From Phoronis australis (lineage: Eukaryota; Phoronida; Phoronidae): a stretch of DNA of 64,000 nt. Under the pieces are notes generated by a model. That model searched no databases. It was given only the letters and a program-made list of their open reading frames with translations, and had not been told where the DNA came from. The DNA lies in assembly GCA_002633005.1 (NCBI GenBank), contig NMRA01000041.1, forward strand, positions 563,294-627,293, in the 5' to 3' direction. The position numbers and the translations under genes were made by a program. Positions 21,201-30,766 of this stretch are shown piece by piece. Numbering within the stretch: the stretch's first letter is position 1; every line of letters begins with the position of its first letter.

Positions 21201-23637
21201 ATGAGAAGTAAGATAAACAAGTTCCAATATTCACTTGACATAGAAGTATAAAAGAGTTCGTGGAAACAGTTTGAGATTCATAGATCCTTATATATGAAAA
21301 AATTTTCATTGAAATTATAGAAACATAGTGAACAAAGACACCTGGTGGCTGCCAAAAGTATTGCTTACAGGCTACTTTAGTTTTTGACAATATTGGACAA
21401 GACAACTAGTTCTTGTCTGTCAATCATCTATGTTCTTAACAGGTCCTCCTGGAGGCAATTTGTTTGCAAATGTTGGATTTTATATCTTATCTATTAAAAG
21501 TAATTAAAAAATTATGGGTCATGGGTTGGAGATATAAATGAAAAATATGGGCGGTGGGTACGAAATAAAAGTGCCTTCCCCCTCCCATGCAGATTTTGCT
21601 GGAACAGCCCTTAGTAAAGTACATGCTAATTTTGTTAGATTTTCATAAGGCAATGCAAATTTCTTGAATTTGTAATTGAAGCTGTTTATACAATGTCTTG
21701 AACTACTAAAATACTGTACACAGCAGTTGTGTTAAAGATGTTTTTTGATCACTTGAAATGCACTCGACATTAACATTAGCTGTGGTTTGCAGGACAATAA
21801 ATTTGTGGAGGCGAGACGGAAGAAGCTACAGCTATACTTGCGGAATGTAATCAACCACCTTGTGCAGAACAACTCAGACCTACTTAATGGTGCTAGTAAA
21901 CAAGCGTTGCTCGACTGTCTCCCTTTCTTTGGGTAAGATATTGAATTGTGCAGTTTTTCATTTCTTTACAACTGAAACTAGGAACTATATGTAGAGACCC
22001 TGATTTTAAGCTTTACAAAACAAGGAGATCTGTTTTAGGACCATAAAATTCCGTTTCGGATTTCTGTAAACTTAACAAGGCTCTTCAATGTTCCAGACTA
22101 TGGTTCTATTTTCTAATTACTTAATATGTGATGGAACATTCTCCTAGAATGCCCTCTAGCTTTCTGTTGTAGACAAAATACGCCATCAGTACCTGACCCC
22201 TTGGAACACTCTCCTGGAGTGTTCTCTAGCATTCTATTTAAAACAAATTACTTCGTCAATACCCTGACCTCATGGGTCACGTCAATTAAGTGTTATGTGC
22301 TAATAAACAAATAGAACAGCAAAATAAAACCTATATGAACCAAAATTAGTGTCAGCCTACTCCCGACATACAGCAAAGAAATTATGGAACTCGATATCAA
22401 ATTATCTGACAATTGATTACTTTCATTGGTTTTCTCAGAGATTCATCAGTCAGTGACCGAGATAATCGTAGGAAGTCCCGAACCAACTCACAGCTGTCAT
22501 CCAGTCCTGCCCAGCTGGGCACAAGTCCAAGACACTACACGGGACTTTGNATACCTAAGGATACGAGAAGAAGAGTGGAATGTCTACAGGAGATACGCTC
22601 AGTTCTACGAGTTTCACAGAAAACAGAAAAAGAAATTCCCCTTGTTGAATACATTTGATTTCCCACCAAAGAAAACAATTGGAAACAAGGTAAACCATTT
22701 ACATTATATGTTAATTTTGTTAGATTTTCATAAGTCAATGCAAATTTCTTGAATTCATAATTGAAGCTGTGTTTTTACAATGTCTTGAACTACTAAAATA
22801 CTGTACACTGCAGTCGTGTTAAAGACGTTTTTTGATCACTTGAAATGCACTCGACATTAACATTAGCTGTGGTTTGCAGGACAATAAATTTGTGGAGGCG
22901 AGACGGAAGAAGCTACAGCTATACTTGCGGAATGTGATCAACCACCTTGTGCAGAACAACTCAGACCTACTTAATGGTGCTAGTAAACAAGCGTTGCTCG
23001 ACTGTCTCCCTTTCTTTGGGTAAGATATTGAACTGTGCAGTTTTTCATTTCTTTACAACTTAAACTAGGAACTATATGTAGAGACCCTGATTTTAAGCTT
23101 TACAAAACAAGGAGATCTGTTTTAGGACCATAAAATTCCGTTTCGGATTTCTGTAAACTTAACAAGGCTCTTCAATGTTCCAGACTATGGTTCTATTTTC
23201 TAATTACTTAATATGTGATGGAACATTCTCCTAGAATGCCCTCTAGCTTTCTGTTGTAGACAAAATACGCCATCAGTACCTGACCCCTTGGAACACTCTC
23301 CTGGAGTGTTCTCTAGCATTCTATTTAAAACAAATTACTTCGTCAATACCCTGACCTCATGGGTCACGTCAATTAAGTGTTATGTGCTAATAAACAAATA
23401 GAACAGCAAAATAAAACCTATATGAACCAAAATTAGTGTCAGCCTACTCCCGACATACAGCAAAGAAATTATGGAACTCGATATCAAATTATCTGACAAT
23501 TGATTACTTTCATTGGTTTTCTCAGAGATTCATCAGTCAGTGACCGAGATAATCGTAGGAAGTCCCGAACCAACTCACAGCTGTCATCCAGTCCTGCCCA
23601 GCTGGGCACAAGTCCAAGACACTACACGGGACTTTGA
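3248..23637 (+). CDS. SNX29: Sorting nexin 29-like protein (RUN - coiled coil - PX)
   Basis: Exons, one copy of each: 3248-3309, 3685-3737, 4408-4488, 5080-5156, 6091-6262, 6491-6561, 6830-6997, 8031-8177, 9803-9929, 10250-10335, 13189-13344, 13800-13992, 17229-17311, 18119-18225, 18396-18512, 18929-18990, 19501-19585, 20681-20821, 21793-21932, 23526-23637. Every junction is GT-AG and all phases agree, giving 746 residues plus a missing short N-terminus; human SNX29 has 813. The RUN domain (about 25-165) includes FWHYVKELLTKHE and GRGRAWLRSVLNEHSLERY. A lysine run (KKKKKLANVISFEDDE) follows near 230, a coiled coil at about 400-567, and the PX domain from about 590. PX lipid-binding motifs are present: VYRRY, FPPKK and ARRKKLQLYL. 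PX domains bind membrane phosphoinositides and RUN domains usually contact small GTPases, so an endosomal role is likely. Exons at 11124, 11589, 12598, 20681/22551, 21793/22880 and 22439 belong to assembly-duplicated alleles. The start is uncertain. Confidence 0.93.
5247..5270. repeat. Short CTTGAC microsatellite
   Basis: Four perfect head-to-tail copies of CTTGAC lie in the SNX29 intron after exon 5080-5156. Confidence 0.8.
7181..7278. repeat. Long hairpin (inverted repeat) in SNX29 intron
   Basis: Two arms of about 46 bp pair almost perfectly around a 5-base loop, TTGTT. The left arm contains GTTATCCCCCGTAATCTAG and the right arm CTAGATAAGGGGGATAATGA. The outermost bases ATAGATTA and TAATCTAT also pair. 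No protein fits. A hairpin MITE is the simplest reading. A processed small-RNA precursor is possible, but the stem is longer and more perfect than most animal pre-miRNAs. Confidence 0.75.
8133..8590 (+). repeat. 66-bp minisatellite spanning an exon-intron border
   Basis: The array starts inside SNX29 exon 8031-8177 and continues into the intron. Five units of 66 bp (22 codons, consensus PSTGAIEISHGARSKFPSLVTA in two pieces) are in frame. A sixth runs into TGA at 8504-8506, then decayed copies follow to about 8590. The 5' splice site lies inside the unit, so it is copied at 8178, 8244, 8310, 8376 and 8442. GTAAGT is at the odd positions (8178, 8310, 8442) and GCAAGT at 8244 and 8376. All five give the same phase. 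Confidence 0.9.
8690..8850 (+). repeat. Fragment of the 37/45-kb interspersed repeat family
   Basis: The segment with ATGTGGATACATTATGTTAT matches ATGTGGGTACATTATGTCAT at about 45178. Both are followed by a pyrimidine-rich stretch and a GAAATTTTGCA motif. It lies in the SNX29 intron after exon 8031-8177. Family unknown. Confidence 0.45.
9555..10543 (+). repeat. First allele of duplicated block 1 (partner 10874-12133)
   Basis: This block holds SNX29 exons 9803-9929 and 10250-10335 with flanking introns. It is repeated after the N at 10873 with small substitutions and a 246-bp insertion in the second copy. Exon differences seen are synonymous (GGG/GGC glycine; the split threonine codon). That fits two alleles of one locus rather than a true tandem duplication. 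Confidence 0.85.
10873..10873. other. Single-N contig join with unmerged allelic overlap
   Basis: The base after the N (10874) starts a copy of 9555 onward. Left-contig sequence 10544-10872 has no counterpart after the join. It may be an insertion specific to the left allele, or a bad contig end. Confidence 0.85.
10874..12133 (+). repeat. Second allele of duplicated block 1
   Basis: It carries copies of SNX29 exons 11124-11250 and 11589-11674, equivalent to 9803-9929 and 10250-10335. Taken literally, the assembled sequence would encode these two exons twice. The copy differs by intronic substitutions and by the SINE-like insertion at 11793-12038. Confidence 0.85.
11793..12038 (+). mobile_element. 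tRNA-derived SINE, insertion polymorphism
   Basis: The 246-bp body is flanked by a perfect 13-bp target duplication, TTCAGGATATTCC (11780-11792 and 12039-12051). The 5' part looks like a tRNA gene: an A-box-like TGGCCTGGTTGATAAG, then a canonical B box GGTTCAAGTCC. The 3' end is T- and A-rich. The other allele (10450 region) has a single TTAGGATATTCC and no insert, so an empty site is visible. Pol III internal promoter structure plus a long target duplication supports L1-type retrotransposition. Confidence 0.82.
12146..12734 (+). repeat. First allele of duplicated block 2 (partner 12736-13323)
   Basis: It contains SNX29 exon 12598 onward, cut at the N after GTC AAG. The complete exon is 13189-13344 in the second copy. 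The copies differ at a few intronic sites and by GTC/GTT (valine) in the exon. Confidence 0.88.
12735..12735. other. Single-N contig join with unmerged allelic overlap
   Basis: Sequence after the N restarts at the equivalent of 12146 (TTATTTTTATAAATAT). The exon interrupted here is whole 455 bases later. Confidence 0.88.
12736..13323 (+). repeat. Second allele of duplicated block 2
   Basis: This is the allelic copy of 12146-12734. It continues seamlessly into the rest of exon 13189-13344 and its GTATTA donor, so it supplies the usable exon. Confidence 0.88.
14209..14340. mobile_element. MITE with GGCGGAT termini, copy 1
   Basis: It starts GGGGCGGATCCAGGATTTTG and ends TAAATCCGCCACTGC, so the ends are inverted repeats around GGCGGAT. 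The interior holds G-runs at the left and C-runs at the right. A diverged copy is at 16585-16744 in the same intron. No coding capacity. Confidence 0.7.
14380..16520. other. Gene-free intronic stretch of SNX29
   Basis: This is most of the intron between exons 13800-13992 and 17229-17311. I see no SNX29 exon. A TATA-like TTATAAAA (about 14447-14454) and a possible GTAAGC donor near 14565 lie at the left end. A 180-bp tandem duplication is at 15505-15785. No domain is recognisable. Confidence 0.5.
15505..15785 (+). repeat. Diverged two-copy tandem duplication, about 180-bp period
   Basis: GTCAGTTCGCATTCTTTCC at about 15508 recurs as TTCAGTTTGCGTTCTTTCT at about 15688. Each is followed by GGATCGTCATGAAAAA-like sequence (GGAATCGTCATGAAAAA in the first) and a motif ending TGTTCNCAATGC. 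Substitutions are many, so the duplication is old. Confidence 0.65.
16585..16744. mobile_element. MITE with GGCGGAT-like termini, copy 2
   Basis: Diverged relative of 14209-14340. Shared blocks are GATCCAGGATTTTGAGTT, ATGGGAGAATTTT/GGGAGAATTTT, GGGGGGCATGG/GGGGCCATGG and CTAAATC. Confidence 0.65.
19260..19500. repeat. Degenerate AT-rich tandem repeat before an SNX29 exon
   Basis: The phrase GTTATCAC plus TAATATCCAGTG recurs four or five times with poor spacing, ending at the acceptor of exon 19501-19585. Decayed minisatellite; no coding content. Confidence 0.5.
19565..19960 (+). repeat. Minisatellite seeded from an SNX29 exon-donor edge
   Basis: The exon end GAGGGCTACCACGTCTACCA and the bases after its donor are copied downstream. 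Units starting GAGGG recur at 19565, 19613, 19685 and 19755, then decay to about 19960. Units 2 and 3 keep a GGTAATATC sequence at the donor position, so cryptic donors are possible. Confidence 0.65.
20580..20642 (+). pseudogene. Decayed partial copy of the PX exon
   Basis: The acceptor GTTACAG and the first 60 or so bases of exon 20681-20821 are repeated 101 bp upstream. AGTGGAATGTCTATAGGAGA matches AGTGGAATGTCTACAGGAGA in the real exon. The frame is broken by TAA after two codons and by TAG at the end. The intron before each copy is also alike (TTCAGT..ATAG.TGTC), so this is a tandem duplication that died. Confidence 0.75.
20834..21610. mobile_element. 777-bp non-autonomous DNA transposon with TTA target duplication
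   Basis: The insert starts GGGCTATAATAAAAATTCAT and ends CTGGAACAGCCC, giving short inverted termini (GGGCTRT). It is flanked by TTA on both sides (20831-20833, 21611-21613). The other allele has one TTA (22699-22701) and no insert, so the empty site is in the same window. A 3-bp TWA duplication with GGGC-type ends is typical of PIF/Harbinger; that assignment is inferred. No transposase frame. Confidence 0.75.
22132..22270 (+). repeat. Two-copy tandem duplication, about 69-bp period
   Basis: GGAACATTCTCCTAGAATG is repeated as GGAACACTCTCCTGGAGTG. Each is followed by CTCTAGCNTTCT and an ACAAA-containing segment ending in TCANTACC. The allelic copy lies at about 23219-23357. Each unit contains a small palindrome. 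Confidence 0.7.
22550..22550. other. Single-N contig join with unmerged allelic overlap
   Basis: The right contig starts at ATACCTAAGGATACG, two bases into the PX exon equivalent of 20681. The left contig ends two bases into the stop codon. Confidence 0.9.
22551..23636 (+). repeat. Second allele of duplicated block 3
   Basis: It carries PX exon 22551-22689 (lacking its first two bases), exon 22880-23019 and the complete last exon 23526-23637 ending GGA CTT TGA. It lacks the 777-bp transposon of the first allele. Confidence 0.9.
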
Positions 23638-25600
23638 GTGAGGAGAGTCCTTTCGTTGACTCACTTTTGTATATGGGCTTCAGCCATCTTCACTTCCTTG
23701 CTCAAACTGTGGCCGTGTCAGGAAGCGGTCCAGCGCAAGTCCAGTAGTGGTGAAGAGTCACGTCATTACTAATGCTACTGCGCATTATTTTGGAAGAGCG
23801 AAAAATATTGCAACTGACTTACACTAGGTAGTTTTTCATACTAGGCAGACTTGAAGTTACTGGACCTGAATTTGGTAAATACGACGGTAATATTCAAATT
23901 GAACTAAATGTTTTAATTGTATTTTATGCATCGAAATGAATCATGAACTTTGATCCAGGTACAATTTTTAGTTTCTACATACAGGTTCTGCTGTACTATT
24001 GTGGCAAGCCATATCATCATAGTTAACAGAACATGGTTGCATGTCCGAACTCTTGAGTTGTCATAGAACAAATTATTCTGCGCTTAAGAAAAAGAATGAC
24101 ATGTTGTAATACTCATTGTGACGTTCCAAATCTTGGTGTAATGATTTGGATGTGATTTTAATATATTTTTTGAAATGCTGGATTTGCATTGTCAAAGAAA
24201 ACGGAGATATTATTTTTTATCTCTTAGATTGTAGCTTGAATCAGAATTTTTTTGTGATAGCCATTAATCGGTTTGTTTAGCGTGTGGTTTTATGAGGTAT
24301 TGGCTGTGAACTGTGCAATGGGCAAGAGATGTCACTCATTATAGATGTTATCAACTTTTTTGATTTATTGGCCTTTAGAATTTAGGTTTATATTCAAGAC
24401 CATTTTTGTAATTTTATGTTAAATTTCTTTTTTGGACCCGAGCTGACTGTAATAGGTTTTCAATGTGAGAGTAGATTATGTGCGTGTAATTGCAATTGTC
24501 ATAAAATACGCACAATCTAGTTGGCTCTGGACACGTTGGGTTGAAGTGCTAACAGGAGTGTAATCCATTGTATTTACCATCGCCACTGTTACTGGTCTAC
24601 AATACTTGTCCTATGCATGTACATTTTAAACTAACATAAGTAAACAATCTAAAAGACAATGCTTAAGGTAATTTATTTGTTGTGTTCATGGATTGATCAA
24701 TTTTCTTTTGCATCCATATTAACAGCTCATTTGTATATCTAAGTATTAATAAGTTTGTATTAATTATTCAAGCTTGTATTCTGTAAATGTATAAATGTGG
24801 TATGTGCATGTATTCAAGCTTGCATACATACTGTATACTCTCATACAGGTTTTTACATAAATGTTTAGATAAGGATGTGAAATTATTCAAGCTTGTATGT
24901 AAATGTTTGAATATGTGCAATTTATTCAAGCTTCCTGGCATACCGTTTACTCACTGATATTTTCAACTTCATCTACATTATTTTATTTTCCTGAATTTAA
25001 TGTATGCCAAAAATTCTCAAATTTAGATAGTTATAGCGTTGGTAGAGAAATGTGGGATAAGAGTTCATCATTTCATATCACTCTTGCCAACTGCAATTGG
25101 CCGACATTCCAGTCGTTCCATCCATCATTACTGGAACTTGACCGAATTAGCCCTTTGGGGAAAGGCCCTGGGCAGAGCATGGTAGTTGTCCAACCTTGTT
25201 TTGATGTGTGGGTACATCATGTGAGAGTTGTTGAATGTCGTATTGCGTAACCATGAATAAACATGTTCCTTGGGAGTCAGGGTTTTGAATGATAGTGAAA
25301 TCTGAGAAATTCTTGTGGAGTCACTTGTCGGGAGATACTGAAGTTTTGTCATGTCTTGTGACTTGTGAATGGGAACCAGAATATTGACTTGCATTAATAT
25401 TGAGGTACTTACTTTTTGTTAAACATTTGGAATATAGTGTCCTGTTAACAACTATGACAATGATTTAATTAAAAACTGAATTTGGCATTAATTTATTAAA
25501 ACACTGATTTTACAAGAAATTGTCAATTTTCCTAGTTTGTAAACTACGATTTGAATAATAAACGTTTTACAGAAGACACTTTTCAAAATAATTACTTTAA
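23638..25600 (+). other. SNX29 3' UTR / downstream region
   Basis: No supportable coding region. AATAAA poly(A) signal candidates are at 25256-25261 and 25557-25562. The sequence is AT-rich. One irregular repeat (24763-24932) has four ATTCAAGCTTS motifs. Confidence 0.45.
24763..24932 (+). repeat. Irregular ATTCAAGCTT repeat
   Basis: TATTCAAGCTTG or a close variant occurs four times in 170 bp, separated by TGTAAATGT-like spacers. It lies in the probable SNX29 3' UTR. Confidence 0.6.
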
Positions 25601-26125
25601 AGCAGACTCTCTAGTTTTCCATGCTTACTGTAAACTAATGCAAGTATGAGACTGACAACTTTTAGTTCAGTTGCTTATTGTTGTGGCTGCTGTTCAGAAG
25701 GTAACATTACATCAAATAAATCCTATATTGACACCCTCACAGGTAGAGATTGGGCAACACGCCTAGTTTGCGTGCCTCAAAATCTGATCAAAGACACCAT
25801 GCTGTTGTAGTTAATTACATAGCCTCAAGCTGCTGATTTTATCATTTTTTAGATAATCGGACAAATCATAAACATACTGGCAGTATTTTTAAATTTCCTT
25901 TCAGAAGTTTTTAAATACCACATTTGAATAGATCGTAAAAAGTACACATGACAAGGTTTTTGAATTTTGAAAATCGGACAAGAAATGTGATTTAACCTAA
26001 AACGTTTGTATAATGTTGCCATAATATACCCCTCATTAATTCTGCTGGGTGTGCAACATAACAGAGCCAATTATCAAACCACCAGGCAGCGGTTGGATTT
26101 TGTCATCGTACAATACTGGCACCAG

Positions 26126-26987
26126 TTAAAGGCGAAGGAAAACTTTTTTCATGTCATTTTTAGCAAAATATCCTAGACATATTTTTCACTTAATTACAGC
26201 TTTTTGTAATTTAATTAATTATTCGTTCTCTAATCCGGAAGTGATGTTTTGGGAGGCAAGAATTTCGCGCCAATTTCTTTTCATATAGTCTGACTATGAG
26301 AGCTGTCGAGTCAGTCGTTGATCTACCTCAGTTGTGATAAGTTCGGTCCTCGTTTGCTTTTGTTTACGAGTTAGTCAACATGCTACACTGTTGTTGCATA
26401 CCAGGATGCACTCATTATGGCCAAAGCCTGTAAGCAGCCCTGCTGCGATGTTGAGCAGTAGGAGTGAATACAGGCCCACTGAAGAGTACAGTTCGTCATT
26501 CAATGAATAGATCGGTGACCCAAACTATGATAGGTTTATTGTGGACTTGTCTAAAGTATTGGAGCTATTTAGAAGGTGCCAGGTGTGTGGCGATGGAATC
26601 ACATGGCGGGGTGTAAGCAGTTTGTGTGCTCAGGTCACTATCTAGTGGGAGTGTGTCGCGGGACACTCTGGCATGAGATGATAATGAGTACAGCCCGGTA
26701 CGCAGCAAGAGTATGGCATGTTGACCGACTTGTAAACAAAAGCAAACAACAACCGAAATTTTCACAACCGAGATAGAACAATGACTGACTCAGCAGCTCT
26801 CTCAGTCATACTGTATAAAAAGAAATTGGCGGGAAATTCTTGCCTCCCAAAACATCACTTCCGCAGAGGAGAACGAATACTTAATTAAATTACGAAAAGC
26901 TGTAATTAAGTGGAATATATGTCTGGGATAACCAACGAACCTTATTTTTGCTAAAAAAGACACAAAAAAGGTTGCATTCACCTTTAA
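26126..26987. mobile_element. 862-bp long-TIR transposon, TTAA-flanked, THAP remnants inside
   Basis: Left arm (26126-26380) and right arm (26719-26987) are near-perfect inverted repeats of about 255-270 bp. Blocks such as TTGCCTCCCAAAACATCACT and CTGTAATTAAGTG are shared. Both ends read TTAA then AGGYGAA inward, so TTAA is the probable target duplication. A matching ACCAG also lies just outside each end, so a 5-bp duplication is an alternative. TTAA targets plus a THAP domain are features of the Kolobok superfamily; assignment is inferred. Confidence 0.78.
26380..26773 (+). pseudogene. THAP-type zinc finger remnants of a transposase
   Basis: ATG at 26380 opens MLHCCCIPGCTHYGQS, which has the CX(2-4)C start of a THAP finger. 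It is followed by TGTAAGC, a possible donor or simply a stop. Downstream, in the frame ending at 26773, WNHMAGCKQFVCSGHY supplies a tryptophan and the CX2H half seen in THAP domains (VCSxHF type). No catalytic transposase domain follows. The element is a deleted derivative. Confidence 0.5.
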
Positions 26988-26999
26988 ACCAGAGGTGCA

Positions 27000-28300
27000 A
27001 TTCCTAAACACCAGTCTCCTAATCAATCACACTAAATTGGTACAATTACATACAACATGACCAGTCAAACTGCTAGCTGCCATATACACATTACACTGTA
27101 GTAACTACATGTACTGTAAGTTACTACTTAAGTATGATGTAAGACGTGATGATGGTGGTAGATTAATCAATACTACAAGTCAATCAACATGTGAGGTGAA
27201 ACTATCAATAAGAATCACTTGAAGTGAACGCAATCCAGGCTTAAAGCACAGTTACAACAATTTGTCTCTGACCAGCAGATTATATGCCAAGACTAGATAC
27301 CTAAAAAAATTTGAAATTCTCGAGAATATCAGATTAACAAAAATGCCCTAATCGTTAATCACCGTTGTGTCATTCAATGCAGCAGACGTTTCAGTAAAAT
27401 TTGCATGAGAGAGGGAAGCCACTTTATTTTCTCGCTCGCCTCTAGTTTCCAAACTCAGCAACCATGTTTTTTTGTACTACAAACGTGTATATTTTTAAAC
27501 TGAATCACTTGTCGGCGAGTTCGCACCAGTACAGCTTGTCTTGCCCACCAAAACCTGATCAATTTTTCAGGTGCACAGTCAAAAACACAGTCGCATAATA
27601 TGGCAGTCGAGTGAAATCTTATTTTATCAATAAAAAATGCATAGCACCAAATTAACACTACCATGATCAAACTATGTATCAAAGATACCAATAGACAATG
27701 TTTTGAAAAAATTGATTACATTCCCGAAAATGTTAGAAGACTTAACCTATCAAAATTAAAAAAGGCAATTTTGGCAATTATTTTTGTCAGACTTTGGCGA
27801 ATTTTACCATAATGGATTCACCACAGTTGTTAAATACAGTTTTTGGATGTATGTAGTGGCTTTACTGCTTAGGAATAACCACACAACGATTGTTGTATCC
27901 AGTCATTCTCTTCTTAACAAACACATCAATATCTGTATTCCTCTAATTATAAACTGCTGCATATCTCAGTGTCATTAGATGATCAACACACAACTCTGGC
28001 TTAGTCAGGGAGAGTAGCCATGTCAATTAATAGTGTGACAACACAGGCAAGTCTTCTCACTATCATATCAGTAACACGATCCATGTTCAGGGCCCAAAAA
28101 AAGCTGGTTATCAGAGTCAACATGTTTATGCTAATTCCATCTCAACCAGGATTGTTTAGACTTGTCAGTTTGTCAGGGTTGCAGTACAGCATGAAATAAA
28201 TGTGGAAAATGTATGAACAATAGGGTTGGTGTTTATGTACAGAGCTGCATGGAAACAATGACGCTGAGGAAAGTTCATGGATCAACCAATATTTCATTTT
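27000..28300. other. No gene seen
   Basis: AT-rich spacer between the TTAA-flanked element and the 28.3-kb MITE. Only short random frames in both strands. Confidence 0.4.
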
Positions 28301-28310
28301 TATAATATCC

Positions 28311-28534
28311 AGGGGGCCGTTCCTAGAAACTGACTTAAGCTCATTTTTATTAGTCTAAGATTTGTCTCAGCTTCCATGCTTTGAAACATCCACATCCGGT
28401 AAGATGGTCAAAACTTTAATTCTGACTTAAAAGATCCCTTTCTTGAAATGGACTTGAGAGACAAATTTTATCTTAAAATTGACTGAAATTTCAGATTTGT
28501 CTGTGCTAAGTCAGTTCCCTAAGAACGAGCCCTA
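28311..28534. mobile_element. 224-bp MITE
   Basis: Left end GGCCGTTCCTAGAAACTGAC and the reverse complement of the right end, GCTCGTTCTTAGGGAACTGA, are inverted repeats of about 28 bp. Interior motifs GATTTGTCT and CAGATTTGTCTG add to a fold-back. No coding content. The ends resemble GGGGCYGTTC elements of the PIF/Harbinger type, but I could not define a target duplication. Confidence 0.65.
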
Positions 28535-30766
28535 GAAGTATATGTGTTCCGAACACAGCCATTCATAAGTTTCATTTCAAGTGCTACCTATTTTACAGCA
28601 ACAGAACAAAAAATGCTCGCCAAGTTTAAATGACAAAAATAAATGACTTTTTTCAGTTTTCAATGTTTTCTCACATGCCTAGTCATACAGAACATTGTCT
28701 GGTCATAGTTTTGATACACTGTAAAGCATTCACTTGGTGTTATATAACTTTCAAGAAAAAAATGAGAAAACAACATTTTTTACTAGTTAGCCATACTCCA
28801 TACTGGGCCCTAAATTAGCGAGATTATACAAATACATTTATGCCACCATATAAATGAATATTTCTTGGTAAAATCTCAATTTCAGGAAATATAATAGCAA
28901 AATTGTTTTTTTTTTCATTTTTCAATGGCTTTTACCATTGTTATAATTCCCAAAATTTCCCAGAATTCCCAAAATTTTCCAGAACCATTGTCTGAATGTA
29001 AAAATGAAATAGCACTGGTGAAACGTTTACGAAATAATGAAAAAATAAAATTTTACTTGTCCGCCACATTGCGTCCTAAATTGGTGAGATTTCATCACAA
29101 GCAGACCTGTTAAGCATTTTCTAACTATCACAATCAAAAATTTGAACACAAAGTTTTTAAACTTAACATTCATAGAATATTCCTGAAGTACCGAAATTAC
29201 CAAATTATCCATTACAGTTACATTTTGCCGTGTTAAGCTGACTGAAAAAAAAAACAAATCGAATAAGTGCTATTACTCTCATAAAATTTGTCTTTCTATT
29301 CCTTATCACAATAGAATTCACTATCACCAAGAACACTGAAACCACCAGTGACTACATAATACTTCAGAGTTGCCAGCTCATTTAGCAACCATTCAAGATT
29401 GGATAAGCGTGGTAGTGTTTCTAAACCCCCAAGTGCTTAGTTTAACAGTGGCTAAATTCACCTTTAAGCCATGTTCACACTACGTTACCTCGGAACATAC
29501 ACTTGGGTACCTTGCACCCATCACCTTTTGACAAAGGAATTATTGCTGTACACATGGTTGTGCGGTGCTATTAGACAATGACTTATAGTTGCCGAACCCG
29601 ACCATAGTGAATAAGACATTAAAAATTTAGATTCAAATTCAACAAATTTTTTTTAATTAAATTGTATTTTAAAGAATCATGATCTTTGATGTAGTCCTTC
29701 CATTCCCTAACAATAACTGTGAAAAAAAATTGGGAATCCCGGAAAAATTCAATCAACAATTATTGCTAGAGTATGCAAGAACATGCCCTGGAGGACTTGA
29801 TGGGCACTGATCAAAGATTCGTTTCGATGTTTAATATACAAAATATTTGGTTGAACTGAATTTTAGCGGTCACATTCACCAAACTCGGTACAGCAAATTT
29901 AATTTGCTGAAGACATAAACATGTAAAGTTAGAACAAAATATAGCGCAAAAATGAAGACACTCGTATATATGTCACTGCACAAGGGTGCAGCAGATAATT
30001 ACTTGAATCTTGCTGGAATGTTTGTCACCACTTGATAAGGAAAGTGAGGTAAGTGTCGCACGCGTGTCAAGTTGCCCCATCACAATACAGTCCACACTTC
30101 AGTGTAAACCTAGCAATGATTCATTCAAGAGCAATTTGTCCCAGGACAACTCACAGTGTGGACAACACTTCAGATCTACACACTCCACAATGTTACAGTC
30201 TATTCAGATGACTTCATATCCTGGTCAAGTTGCTTCCCAACAATTTACAGATGTCCAGATCAAACTAAGCTATAAAGTAGAGTGACTGACATGAAGTTCA
30301 TAATGCATATACCCAACTTCGCAACTGAACATCATCTAATAATATTAAATAATTACTGTAATTAAAGAAACCATCTCGAACAAGGTAGGGCACAAACACC
30401 AAGACAGTTGGTAGATTTACACTACAAGACAAAAGTAATCAAACTAAAGACTACAAGGCAAAAGTAATCAAACTAAACATTGTTTCCCCATCACAATGGA
30501 TATTTCTTATAACAGCAAAAATGAACAGTAATAACAATTTTTGCGGAAAAGTAACAGCTGTTCTAATTACAGAATGGTTTAGCCATTACGCTAACTCCTC
30601 CATTAACCCCCCTTCATTCTCAGTCTTTAGAGAAGAATGCTTTGACAATGAATTCGCCCAGCCAACATGACAGGGAATTCAATAGTTTGAATACTTTTGG
30701 CGTATACTGTATCTATACTCGTACAAGGTAGTGCACATAAACACCATCATCAGTGAGTACACAAGG
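28535..30766. other. No gene seen; includes JOSD 3' UTR at its right end
   Basis: AT-rich with many short frames. The right part is the expected 3' UTR of the minus-strand Josephin gene. I saw no convincing poly(A) signal to mark its end. Confidence 0.4.

Larger units (their letters stand above)
20683..22549 (+). repeat. First allele of duplicated block 3 (partner 22551-23636)
   Basis: It holds SNX29 exons 20681-20821 and 21793-21932, and 22439-22549, the last cut by the N two bases into the stop codon. Exon differences from the partner are synonymous (CAT/CAC, GTA/GTG). It is longer than its partner because of the element at 20834-21610. Confidence 0.9.

Noticed and set aside
9803-23637. 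SNX29 with truly duplicated exons and two PX domains
   Set aside because: Every duplication abuts a single N, copies differ like alleles, and one copy of each exon keeps the frame perfectly.
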